Shown in pieces: positions 39,472 to 51,600 of a stretch of 64,000 nucleotides of DNA. The DNA lies in contig CM043875.1 in NCBI GenBank assembly GCA_023846275.1, forward strand, positions 1,981,569 to 2,045,568, given 5' to 3'. The notes beneath the pieces are model-generated. The model was given only the letters and a program-made list of their open reading frames with translations. It was not told where the DNA came from and did not search any database. A program made the translations under genes and the position numbers. Each line of letters opens with the position of its first letter. Position 1 is the stretch's first letter. The stretch is from Vanilla planifolia. Taxonomy: Eukaryota; Streptophyta; Magnoliopsida; Asparagales; Orchidaceae.

Positions 39472-40679
39472 GGATTGTATTTTATTGCTAATAAGAGTGA
39501 TTACAGGAGACCCAGCGTCCGAAGATGGAGGCTTTCAGTAACAAGCAGTTTCTTGGAATTGAAGCAGTACAAAGAAGCTAAGAATTGTTGAGTTTCCCAC
39601 TGCAATTTACCCGGCGTAGTGAGCCGATCTGAGTAGAGAGCCGCATTCCTAGCTTTCCAGGCTGACCAGCATACTATTCCTGGAATTGAGAAGGCGAGAG
39701 AATTTATGGAGGCTTTATGAGACCACCAGCACTGGATTTGATCGAAGAGATTGGACTGGTAGGGAACCCCCAGGAGCCGACCAAACCACTTCCAGGTAGG
39801 GTTGATGATGGGGCATTGCCAAAAGATATGATCCAGCGTGTCCCATTCTGGACAGAACGGGCACTTAGAGGCAAGCGAGATATGAATCTTCTGAAGATTT
39901 GCAGGCAACGAAAGTGCATTATTAAACAGTCGCCACATAAAAATAGAGATTTTTTCCGGAATCCTTGGGTGCCACACCAGTGTGTTGTCATGCTGTTGAT
40001 GCACCTCCGGAAGCGACAAGCCGCAAAGAGTGTCGTAAGCAGTGGCGAAGGAGAAATGACCCGCGGAATCCAAACACCTCCTTAACCAAACCTGCAGCAC
40101 ATGGAAATCCTCAACCAGGTCCAAGCTATACGGAAAGCGAGCCAGGACCCGGTCCAGTTCCGAACCAGATGGTCCGGACAAACCGTCCACGAACGAATCC
40201 GCCCAAGCCTGTCCAGGACCTTTACCCCGATCCTCCAGCTCGTGGATAAGCCAAACCCTAAACTTCACCAGTCTCCGCCAGCCCGGCGAGATGCAACCCT
40301 GCAGCAGAAAGGGATTACGCCGGGTAAGATACGCTTGGCAAACATATTTGGTCCAGGGATTAGAGCAGTGGAGGAGCCGCCACCACAGCTTGGCGGAGTA
40401 CGCCAGGATTTGAACACCGAAATTAATCAATCCAAGACCATGTCCGGCCACCGGTCTCGCCACCTTGTGCCACGGCTCGTGGATAATGAACCTATCACCA
40501 AGATAAGAATTATTCCGCCTTTTAGAGTGATCTCTCGATACAAAGGGATTAGCAACAATTCTCCAAGATACAATTGCAATCTCACCAAAATGTCCACTTG
40601 TCAACAAGAATCTCAAGTATTTAGCCAAACAAGTGTGTGACAATTGACAAAAAATCAAATAAGAAAGTAAAGGCAACAA
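39432..40679 (-). mobile_element. 5'-truncated LINE (L1-type non-LTR retrotransposon) with long poly(A)
   Basis: The minus strand carries an open frame of about 390 codons without an ATG start. It contains the C-terminal part of an L1-type reverse-transcriptase protein, including the zf-RVT region (IPEKISIFMWRLFNNAL, then CPFCPEWDTLDHIFWQCP). Downstream on the same strand are AATAAA-like signals and then 46 uninterrupted A residues (T at 39432-39477 on the plus strand). The 5' part (endonuclease and RT catalytic core) is absent, as is usual for 5' truncation. No stops interrupt the remaining frame and the tail is uneroded, so the insertion seems young. The right boundary (about 40620-40680) and the target-site duplication could not be fixed. 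Confidence 0.9.
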
Positions 40680-41369
40680 GTGTGAAAATTAGAGATTAAA
40701 GATGTTTGCAAACATTTCATTATAAATCACCCCCAAGAATTACCCTCCACATAAGGCATCAATTCAACTAATGTTGGATTTCCTTGTTTTAATTTAAAAT
40801 TGATGCTAATAATAATAAATTCACACAAAACTATAAGATTATCACACAAATGGGGAGGGGGTGGGTTGAATTTGGATTTTGAATTTAGCCTAGCTTGAGT
40901 GCACAAGAACTACTATTCTAAACCAATCAACACAACTTATAGTAGAAACCCATATAAACATCTTAATCTTAGTCTAAAATGTGAGACTAAAGTAATAAAA
41001 GTGAAAAACAAAACAAAAAAAAACTTTTAATTTTGTTTGTCTTTTTTGAAATACTTCTATTTAATAAAAAATAATATAAACTATCTAAGCTCAAACATAT
41101 TATTCTTAGTATTTGTAACATTAATTAAGCAATAATAATTTTGTTCTTTACCCATTTCAAAACATTAATTGACATTTAGAGGGTGATTCGGGAGAAAATT
41201 TTTTTTCTAATAGATATCCTATATTAGTGTAGAAGTATGACAATCCCCTTAAACCACCAAAGGCAAGAGTTTTTTAGCAATCTCATACAATAAGAATGTC
41301 ATAATGAGCATCAGAATCAAGTCAAACTACAAAAAAACTGCACTAATTACTTACTGTGAAAATGTATTA
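40680..41369. other. AT-rich spacer
   Basis: No gene, repeat family or structure recognised. Confidence 0.5.
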
Positions 41370-41509
41370 TCAATTCTAATATTGTTACTTTCACAGAGAT
41401 AGCTCAATGGCATTACAAATTGCATTCATATCCCTTTTCAAGTTCAATTCCTACTATATTAAATAAACCAACCTTTACAACAACTCAGGTGACTTTTTCA
41501 ATTCTAATA
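41370..41509 (+). mobile_element. Candidate tRNA-derived SINE with 12-bp target-site duplication
   Basis: A box-like TAGCTCAATGG (41399-41409) and B box-like AAGTTCAATTCC (41440-41451) are separated by 30 bp, as in a tRNA-type pol III promoter. The unit is flanked by 12-bp direct repeats TCAATTCTAATA at 41370-41381 and 41498-41509 and ends in a T run before the second repeat. Length and layout fit a short plant SINE. No second copy is present in the window to confirm it. Confidence 0.4.
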
Positions 41510-42193
41510 AAAAAATTGCTATGATATAGCTTTTATTAGTTAATTCTAGATACCTTAACCATCATTGATAACAATTGTTTTTTAAGGTGTGCATTGGATA
41601 AACTGTTGCATATGCTGCATAAATGATTGATAGAACAATATCACCAACCATTCCCATTGCAATTATATGCTAAACAAGATGCTTACTTAGTGTCTATTTG
41701 GCTAGATTACAAAACCTTTGCTTATTTTTTTTGAAGACCAATAATAGCCTACATCTAATAAATAAAAAAACTAGATATGATCCCCTTCTAGGTTTGCAAA
41801 AAATTGTGTGGGAGGGACATTTTTCCTTCCCAGAGTATATCACTACTTGAGGCACTAACATAAGGTCAGCTAAAGTGCCAACATTCCTTGCACTTGTTGA
41901 TACATCTACTCACTCAACAACATGATAACAATGTGTAGCAACTTGAATTTTGGTCAAGAAAAGAATTATTACAAATTGAGTAAACTGCAGCAACGTATTC
42001 AAACACGAATCTGCTTGCTTTGCCAAATTATATTCATCATACATAGTGAAATTCTAGCACCACCAAAGCACTTTTTGCAGCTTATTTTTAATAGAGAAAG
42101 CGATTAACAGTTAGCCCCATATGGAATATTTGTGTTTGGACAAAAACTTCTTTATAAATTTGAATTACTAACATTAACCAAACATTCATCTCT

Positions 42194-42601
42194 TCATGGT
42201 TCTTCTATCTCATCTAACCCATTGCTAAAGCTAGCTATTATTGTCAAATACGTTGGGAAAAATTCTTTCGAACAATCAATTAAAACAATCGAAAAAGATA
42301 AACTTTGCACTGTACCAATTAATAAGAAAATATTTATCTTGTTTACACTTCTTTCTGCCAATGCAAACTCACGCAATAGACTAACCAACAATAGTTTCAA
42401 AGTAAATCGTTGCATTATAGTAATAGGCCAAGTATGCGATGACTCGACAGATAGCAAGCAAAATGCTAGAATGGTATCTGAAAACGAGGAAAAACATACA
42501 TTTCCCTCCCATCTTCCAATATCCTTATAATATCTTTAACAACTCTGTTTGCTTCAAGTGCATCTTGATTGGAGAACATAGGAGTGGCAGAACCTGTTAA
42601 A
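42194..42601 (-). pseudogene. Frameshifted fragment of an unrecognised gene
   Basis: On the minus strand a coding-like stretch (FSNQDALEANRVVKDIIR, then EDGREMYVFPRFQ) follows a plausible acceptor (ttaacag) at 42602. After about 40 codons it continues in another frame (TILAFCLLSVESSHTW, then KINIFLLIGTVQSL) for about 85 codons. One base is missing at the joint. The conceptual composition is protein-like, but I do not recognise the family. Either a broken gene fragment, two exons with a badly placed boundary, or chance. Confidence 0.25.
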
Positions 42602-42899
42602 AGAGCCTTTGTGCATAAACAGGTCAAAAAATAACTATGAGGCCAATGCAAAAAAGATTACCATAACTGATAGAAGCAGTGATAAGAGTAAAGGAACAAA
42701 AATCATTGGAGACATTGATAGTAAAAAAAAAAATACAAAATACCCAAAAGTAACAAAAAATTGGACTCAGACCATCAGGATCTCCAAAGAGATACATTCT
42801 AAAGAACAAACAATTGAGAACTTGCATGAAAAATCAAATTTTAATCTTTTTTGATAGAATCAAGAATTTTATCAGTAATGGATTGCGGAGTGAGTATTA

Positions 42900-45800
42900 A
42901 AGAATCCAAGTCTGACTAGCATAGAAGGGAAAAAACAAGTACGAACAACTTTTCAAGGACTCTAATAGATTTCTAATACAAGTTGGGTTACAAAAACATG
43001 GATTATTAAGAAAATTATATGTACACGATACATGAGATGAACTTTTTTGTTCACCTTAGAAAAATATCAACCTCTTTTCAAGGTTGTTTTTGAACAAGGG
43101 AATTCATACTATTTAATTCCTCTATATCATCAAATCTACATAGGGATGGAGTATCACAAAGTCTAACAATGATATATACATTGAGTATGTTAGAAAGAAT
43201 CTATAGGGGCCACAAAAAGAAAAGGTAACATTACGTATTCCAAAAAAAAATCATGCTTCTTTCTAAAGAAAAGCATAACATGTACTTAATTTAAATTCAA
43301 TGCAACGCCTCAAGCTAGAAAAAATAAAAAGAATTGCCTTTTTCATTTAACCAAAATTACCCATCAACTTAACCTTAATGCAATTAATGCATGATCAAAC
43401 ATTCATTAATAGAGAGAAATCAAGTGCAAAACTAGCTTTTAACTATGTTCAAAAAATTGAACCAACTCCTTAGACATGCCTTCCCTTGTTTTTAGGTATA
43501 TCTTAGTTGTCGAAGTCTTTTAAATACCTTTCCTTAAATTAAAAAATCATTGATAATTACTAACAAAAATCATCTTTTTTTGATACATATATGCACAAAA
43601 TTCATGGATCTTATAAGCAATATTAAAAAAGTTCTCAAAGGATTCCTCTTTTAAAAAGAAAAAACACCATTGACTATATAAGAGCAACCAACTAATGCTC
43701 AGGTGAGCTACTGCGAGGAATATGAGAGCAACATAACTGCATGGATGGATCAAAGAATGATGGGTAAATGGATAAAGCACGTGCAAAAATGGGCAATTGA
43801 TCGTGCACATGTAAGTCATAAACATGGAAATCAAAAATATGAGAAGGTTAGTTTATAATTATTTATGCTTAGCCTATCTTATTAATATATTATGTGTGTT
43901 AATTGGGAGGATGAATATCACAAAAAATTGGATAATTTAGTTTGATTAATTTAAATTTATTAGGTTTGAGGGAGAAGTTGCAAATAGTGCAAAAATAATG
44001 TTTCTAATCAATTTGTTTCTTTGAAAATTTTAAATTTTTTTATGAAAAATTTAAATTTTGTAAAGACATTATACAATATGATAAAAAAATTATATAATAT
44101 AATTATAAAAATTATACAGTATGATAAAATGTGTAACTAAACTGAGTAAGATGAACATAATTATATGATATGATTTGGAACATTGTGTGTCGACAATCAA
44201 GTGTTCAATAGTGCATCACCATAAAAGGTCAAGTGAATGTGAAAGGGAAAGAGAAAATTTGGATCATAAAATACGATATCACGAATCATACCAAATAAGA
44301 GACCAAAATTAACAAAATAAGATGTAATGAGTAACAAATAAATAACCCAAAGTTTATCATATAATACAATTAAAATAATTGTACAAATACAATAACTTTT
44401 AAGTGAGAAATGATACGAATTGGATAATTATGCTAAGAGATATTTTATGATATGATGATTGAGCTAAATGAACAAAAAGAGATTGTATCAGTATGATTAA
44501 GCATACCATATAAGTAGGATCAATTTAGATGTTGAACAGAGAATATCATAGGTAATAATGTAATAAGAATAAGTATCATACAAATGTGATCAAGAAATCA
44601 TATAAGTAAAAGTAGCATGATTAATAATGAACGAAGATAAATATCAGGTATCGTATGTTAAGGAAGTGAATGATTATACAATAAGACTATATAACCAACA
44701 AGCTTTTAAAAATGAAATAACAAATGACCAAATAAATAATTATGGAGGTTCTAATTAATATAAAACTATCAAAGTTAAGAAGTCTAAAAGGTGAGGAGGC
44801 ATACATAAGAAAGAAAATAACTATTGAAAAAAGTTAAGAGATTAAAGATACTAGGAAACACAAGATGCTTATAAAAGAGGGGATAGATGTTTAAGACTTA
44901 GGAATTTGGAAAAATTTGAGCAACTTAAGCTTTGATCGAGAGCTTCAAAGTGAAGATAAGAAAAAAAGATTGTGCTACCATAAGGTTAAAAAGAATTCAT
45001 ATAAGATAAAGGAAGAAACAAGAAGGCAATTAAAAGAAATCGAGGAAGAAGAATTAGGTTAACACTATGGCAATACTTTAATACTAAAAGGGAAAAGAAA
45101 ATCAAGTAATTACAAAATCCATCATATGACCATTACATGGGAAACAAAAAATAGACAAACTTGTATTGCATATAAATTATTTGATGTATTATTGATTATA
45201 AGATAGAGGTCTTAGATGATAATATAAAAATGGTACTTTTTTAGGATGCTTTTGTAGTCAAACTTGTACATATGGATTTAAGTCTGATGTATGAAACTTG
45301 TTAGAACTATATAATCTTAATGATTTTTAATTAATATATTGAAGGTAATTATTTTTCTTTGAATTACAATGATTTGATAAACATGTTTGATTTTCACTTA
45401 TTACTTAAGGAAGAAATACTTTTGTTGATTTCTTTATAAAATTCATTTATATTAATGTTAATATGACAATATTTAAATAAAGGAAAAGAAAAAAAAATAA
45501 ATTAGTACTTGTGATAATAATCATAAAAAAAGAAAATATAATAATATCAAGAGATAAAAAAAATAATACATAAAGAGAGAAAATAATTTTGGTGAACGGA
45601 AGGCAAGATACAAAAGATTAATAGATGAATGATTGTCAAAAGTTACGAATATTAATTGAATTGATTTCAAAGATGAGAAAAATAAACCTTCATCTAAGCT
45701 ATTGTTATTAAAATGATATGCTCTTAAACATACTTAATCATTTCTAAAATGATATTGCATAAGTTAATTCTTAAAAAGATAAAAAGTCAAATAAAATAAG

Positions 45801-47100
45801 CTGACTCATAAAGATTATAAAATGATAAACTAATTAAAATGAATTGACATGAATAATTGGCTTTATTTTTATCGTTCTTTTTTTATACTCTTTTCTATTG
45901 TATTACTTGAAATTGACCTATGCACATGACAAATTAAAGTTATTTTTTACATGTTTATACACATATTATTATTGAGCTAATAATAGTTAGTTTAGTCTAT
46001 TTTTTGTTTAACATTTTTATGTCAAAATAAGACAAATCATAGAGCTATGGTGAGGATAATGAGAGATAATGTATGTTGACTTGATAAAAAAAGGTGCTTA
46101 TTTTTCTATTTAATTGTATATCAACTATGACAACTTATACTTCATCTGAAAAGAATAACTAGTAATAGAATTTTAAACAATAATATTACCTTAGATTTTA
46201 TTCTGTTTAAACTTGCGTATTAATAATTATATTTTAAAGTTTTGGTTATTCCAATATTAAAATAGTTCTTTATTAGTAAATTTTTTTTTCAATGCAAAGT
46301 AGGTTTAAAAGTTATTTATTTATAAGCAAGATTTTTTATTCACTTTTATAATCTTTTAAAAGGCTTTGTTGAAAAGAATTTTTAAAGTTATTTATATTAC
46401 ATGCTTTTAGTAAAAATAAATGAAAAAAAAAAATTACATATTTTTCAAAATAAAAGAGAGCACCATACAAGATCATTAACAAAATGCCATGGTGTAGTTT
46501 TAGCTTTAGAAAGAGTGGGAAAAAGAGTGAATTTGAGAAGAAATTGGTGGTGGTTGTAGCAAGAAATTTGAGAAGGAAATTGAGCTATGAGCTTTTGGGA
46601 TTGTTTGAAATTAGTGCAATTTTTATGAAAAAATAAATTTTAGTACTACAAAAAGGTTAAAGTTAGATTTTAATTCATATGATAAGATTTATATATTATA
46701 ATATCTTATTCTATTTGTTTTTTTTTGTTTTATGTCATATTTTTTCTTCTTTCTTGCTTGTATGAGTTATCTTTGAGTTCTTTGCATATATTTCGTGATC
46801 TCTATAGTCATTTGTATTTAGATTTTATCATCAATAAATTATTTTTAGTGGAACCTTTTGTGTTTTTGTTGCAAATCCAACTTCGGAGGATCTCCAAATT
46901 GATGCATATCTAATCAAATAAATTTGATAAATTGGTTCCAAAAAAAAAGTGAAGACTCAGAGAAAAAGAGTTTTTCTCACCATTTTTTATAATCATTTTT
47001 TATTTTAATCATTTTCTATCTTAATCATTTTCTTTGTAATTCTCCATTTTAGACTACTAATTCAACATTGACTGATTTGTTATATGAGATTCAATAGTTT
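42900..47100. other. AT-rich intergenic DNA
   Basis: No supported gene. A purine-rich, less AT-rich part at about 44150-45300 may be retrotransposon debris, but I could not identify domains. Confidence 0.45.
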
Positions 47101-47127
47101 TTCTTTGTGTCTTTTATATTTATGTGA

Positions 47128-47920
47128 GAGCTCTTTTATCATGCATAATAGTTATAATTGAAAATCAAATATTACAATATTTTATAATTTTTATCATGGG
47201 CTATGTTAGCACCAATCATAATAATCAATTGACTTGTTAATGATCATATTATTATCGAATCTAATTTAAATTGTATCTATTTTTATTACTCAACAAACCA
47301 TGTATTAATTGGTTTTTTAGGGGGATTTATAATTGAATTTAATTCTTATTAGATGCACATAAATGAAAATATTTTATTAGTTTATTAGGATTAACTTTAT
47401 ATTAATGAAAATTAGATAAGTTACTTAGAGATCAAGTAAAAAAATAACGAAATTTTCAAAATTTTTAAATAATTACAAACTCAAAATTGTCTTGCATTAT
47501 TAAGAGTGCTTTGGGAATTTAAAGTTAAGAGGCTGAAAAAAATCTCTACATATTTTTAACGTATATGAAATATCAGAGTTCTTTTATAATGCATAATAGA
47601 TATAATAAAAAATCAAACATCCTCATCTAATATATTTTTTCTTGATTTCTTAACTTGCTAACAATCATATTGTTATTGATTCCACTTCAAATTATATCTC
47701 TTTTTATTACCCACCAAGCTATGGATTAAGTATTTTTTTAGAAGATTTTATAATTGAATTTAATTCTTATATTATGAAATTGATTTTGTATGATTGAAAT
47801 CGAAGATAAGTTACTCAAGTATCAATCAAGAAACTAACTAAAAATTTAAATATTTTAAATAATTACAAACTCAAAATAGCCTTGCATTGTCGATGGTGCT
47901 TTGGGAATTTAAAATTAAGA
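47128..47920 (+). repeat. Old diverged tandem duplication, about 400-bp units
   Basis: Unit 1 (about 47128-47531) and unit 2 (about 47575-47920) share ordered anchors: CTTTTATNATGCATAATAG; ATATCTNTTTTTATTAC; TATAATTGAATTTAATTCTTA; AATAATTACAAACTCAAAAT; GTGCTTTGGGAATTTAAA. Many substitutions and indels separate them. The origin is not identified. Confidence 0.7.
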
Positions 47921-48370
47921 CACGTGAAGCTAATTTTCCATAATTTCAAGGCATTAAAAGCTTTAAAGAACCTAAGCTTATACAAGTATTTCATATTTTT
48001 GAAAATTTGAATAATTAGGAAGCTTAAGTGCTTAAAAATAAATTTATTGTTATTTTTGGTATTATTTTATCATCTAATTTAAAATATAAATTTAAAAAAT
48101 AATTATTAATGAGAATAGATCGTATTTAAATAATAACATGTAGTGAATTATTACAAAAAGTAAAGCTTTTTGAAAGGAAATAATATTAATTTGATAATAT
48201 TTATTGAATGTTGGGAAGTAAATAATATTTAAATTGTATTAAATATCAGATAATCTTAATTATATCGAGTGCATTATTAAAAACCCTTCTTCGTTGAAGA
48301 CGCTGCGCGAAAGAGGAACCGTCATGGCGATGCTCGCGAGTTCTCCGGTTACGTTCACAGAATCTCTCCA

Positions 48371-48494
48371 TGTTAGTTTCTTCTCAACTAATATCTTCGA
48401 ATATTTTTTAGTCCGTTCATATCGGATTCGCGTGTTAGTTTCTTCTCAACTAATATCTCCGAATATATTTTAGTCCGTTCATATCGGATTCGCC
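48371..48494 (+). repeat. 62-bp tandem duplication upstream of SLU7 copy 2
   Basis: Two units (48371-48432 and 48433-48494) starting TGTTAGTTTCTTCTCAAC and ending CATATCGGATTCGC differ at only a few positions. They lie just outside the left edge of the segmental duplication, in the new 5' region of SLU7 copy 2. Confidence 0.95.
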
Positions 48495-48636
48495 TACCAT
48501 AAAAGTTGTTTGTGATCTTATGCTCTTGACACCATGAACTTTACTATTTATTTATTTCAGGTACGGTGTTAACAATATTGTGCTTTTCGATTGTCAATAT
48601 CAATCTGTTCTGGTTGCCTACTCTGTGAAGTCTGAC

Positions 48637-51600
48637 ATGGCGACATCTTCGGGTAATCCTCATCTCCTTCTTATTCTTCTTACTCATGATTTGCATATTT
48701 GCATATTTTGGTTTTGTTAATATAGAAAATTAGAGGCCTCTAAGATGTATGCAATTGAGGCCTCTAAGATGTATGCAATTGAATGAATCAATGCAGTAAA
48801 AAGCATTAAGATTATATTTGTGAGATTTTTTCCAACATTGACATTCATGTTTTGGAGTTAAAGTTTTTCTGTGATAAAAATGCAGATGAAAATTGCTTGG
48901 TGCCTGATACTGTTCCAATGGTGCTTTGTGACTTTTGTGTGTTGTTTGTCTTGGAGATATCCTTGTCCTTTTCACTTTTTATTGTGACCATGCATGTTAC
49001 TTTTTGGTGATTGAGGCGGAGGTAAAAAGGAATCGAGGATGAGATGCCTGGATGAAGTTTTTATAGATGATTGCCTTTGTTTAACCATTGCTTGAATTTC
49101 TAAAGTGTCTCAGTTCATAAATTTACCGTTTTAATTCGTCAGCTTACTCTTTGTTTTGGAGTTCGGTAGTTGCTTGTCAATAAGCCATTGCAAATTCGCT
49201 CTCTTTCTAATCTTTTTACTCCTCTTTCTCAAATTGGAATATAATGTCTTCAGCCAAGTTCCTAAAATTTATTTTCTTTTATAAATTCAGTATCTTTCAA
49301 ATCTCGAGAAGACCATAGAAAACAATTAGAATTGGAAGAAGCTCGTAAGGCAGGGCTTGCACCAGCCGAGGTTGATGAAGATGGTAAAGAGATCAATCCT
49401 CATATCCCTCAGTATATGTCATCTGCTCCTTGGTACCTTAACGCCGAGAGACCGGTGAGTTTTATATTTTTTTTTTCCTTCACTATAATCCAAGTAGGAC
49501 AAAGCATATTAACTATGGCATTTATGTATTTTTCTATGATTTCAGAGTTTGAAACATCAAAGGAAATGGAAATCTGATCCAAATTATACGAAAGCATGGT
49601 ATGATCGAGGTGCAAAAATCTTTCAGGCCGATAAATACAGGAAGGGTGCCTGCGAAAAGTAAGCTTCTATTTCACTTCTGTGGTTCACACATATATATAA
49701 TATTCTCTTTTCCAAAATGTTACTTGAATTCTACTTTCACTGCTTGTGCTGATTCGTCCTATATTAGTAACTATTAGTTAGAGAAATTGAAACTATTGCA
49801 ATGGACCTAATTTATTCCTTTCTATTGGATTTTTTTTTATTTGTTACTCTGTAATTCATACTGAGCGTCTAATTATTTTTGTCTTTTTTTTTCCTGAATT
49901 CTGCAGTTGTGGGGCTATGACTCATGACAAGAAATCATGCATGGAAAGGCCGCGGAAGTTGGGTGCTAAATGGACTAGTATGCATATAGCTCCTGATGAG
50001 AAGATTGAGACATTTGAACTTGATTATGATGGAAAACGTGATCGTTGGAATGGTTTTGAGCCTTCTAGTTATGCTATTGTAATGGAAAGGTATGAAGCTA
50101 GGGAAGAGGCTAGGAGGAAATATTTGAAGGAGCAACAGATGAAGAAGTTAGAGGAGAAACAGGGAAATCAGAATGGTGATGGTGATGGTAATGTTAGTGA
50201 TGAAGACGAGGATGATGATGACTTGAAGATTGATGAAGCCAAAGTTGATGAGAGCAAACAGATGGATTTTGCAAAGGTGGAGAAACGTGTGCGTACAACA
50301 GGTGGTGGAAGTACTGGAACTGTTAGGTAAGTTTGCTTTTTTCTTACCGAGCAATTTCATCGTTTAGATGCTAGTATACTCTGTAATTTGTTGGGCATTG
50401 TGGTTGTTCGTTAAACTTTTCATTCTTGAACAAATTTCTTGTCCAAAGAGTGACATTTATATTCCTTTGGTGAACCTGTGATTAACTTATTTTTATCTAA
50501 TTTTTTGCTATGTTGCTCAGAAACTTGCGTATTCGAGAGGATACTGCAAAATACTTGTTGAATCTTGATGTCAATTCTTCTTATTATGACCCCAAGACTC
50601 GCTCAATGCGTGAGGATCCATTACCTGATGCTGATCCAAATGAGAAGTTTTATGAGGTAAGTGCTCATAATTTTATGATAATTTCTAGATACCTTACCTT
50701 TCTTTTAAAGTCATTCTAGTGTTCTCGACCTCATTAACTTTGTTTCGTCATCACCATCTTATCTTTTTTTTAAAACAATTAAGATCTTACTTGCTTTTTT
50801 TTTTTTTTTTGATCAACTGCTTCTCGATTACAAATAAAATCAACTGTCAGATTTTTTTCTTCTTCCTGGTTAACAAGAAGCTTGGCCTTCACAGCAGCTG
50901 CTGAAAGAAAAGAGACTAAAATCTCACTGGTACATTTTGTTCAATCTACATCATTGTTCTGCAATTCATCTGTCATGACAACTGATGATGGCATGGTATC
51001 TACGGCCTTCATCGATTCTGAATGTTGTTCCTAATCTAAAGATTCTTTATTATATGACTGATCCACACAATTTTGAATGTTCTTCTCTGTAACTTTTAGA
51101 GTATCTAAAACCTTCACCATCTTATCTTTATCTGCAGGGTGACAATCAAAATAGAGTTAGTGGACAAGCGCTCGATTTCAAGCAGCTTAACATTCATGCA
51201 TGGGAAGCCTTTGAGAAAGGGCAGGATATTCATATGCAAGCTGCTCCATCTCAGGCTGAGTTGTTGTTTAGGAACTATAAGGTCATCAAAGAGAAGTTGA
51301 AATCTCAAAATAAAGATGCTGTCATGCAGAAGTATGGCAATGCCGCTTCTGAAGATAAGCTTCCCAGAGAGCTTCTTCTTGGACAGAGCGAGAGAGAAGT
51401 TGAATATGATCGTGCTGGGAGAATAATCAAAGGACAAGTATGCTACTTGTATTTAACTTTTATATTTTCATACTTGCTCACTGTTTATGCATTTGTTAGA
51501 GCATATGCAATTTTTTTGCTAGTAAATTTGTAGAAATTATAAATGTTGGTTCTCAAGATGCCTTACAAAAGATGGATATCTACAGGAGGTTTCACTTCCT

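Noticed and set aside
39717-40640. Plus-strand ORFs of 90-180 codons
   Set aside because: Antisense shadows of the LINE coding region.
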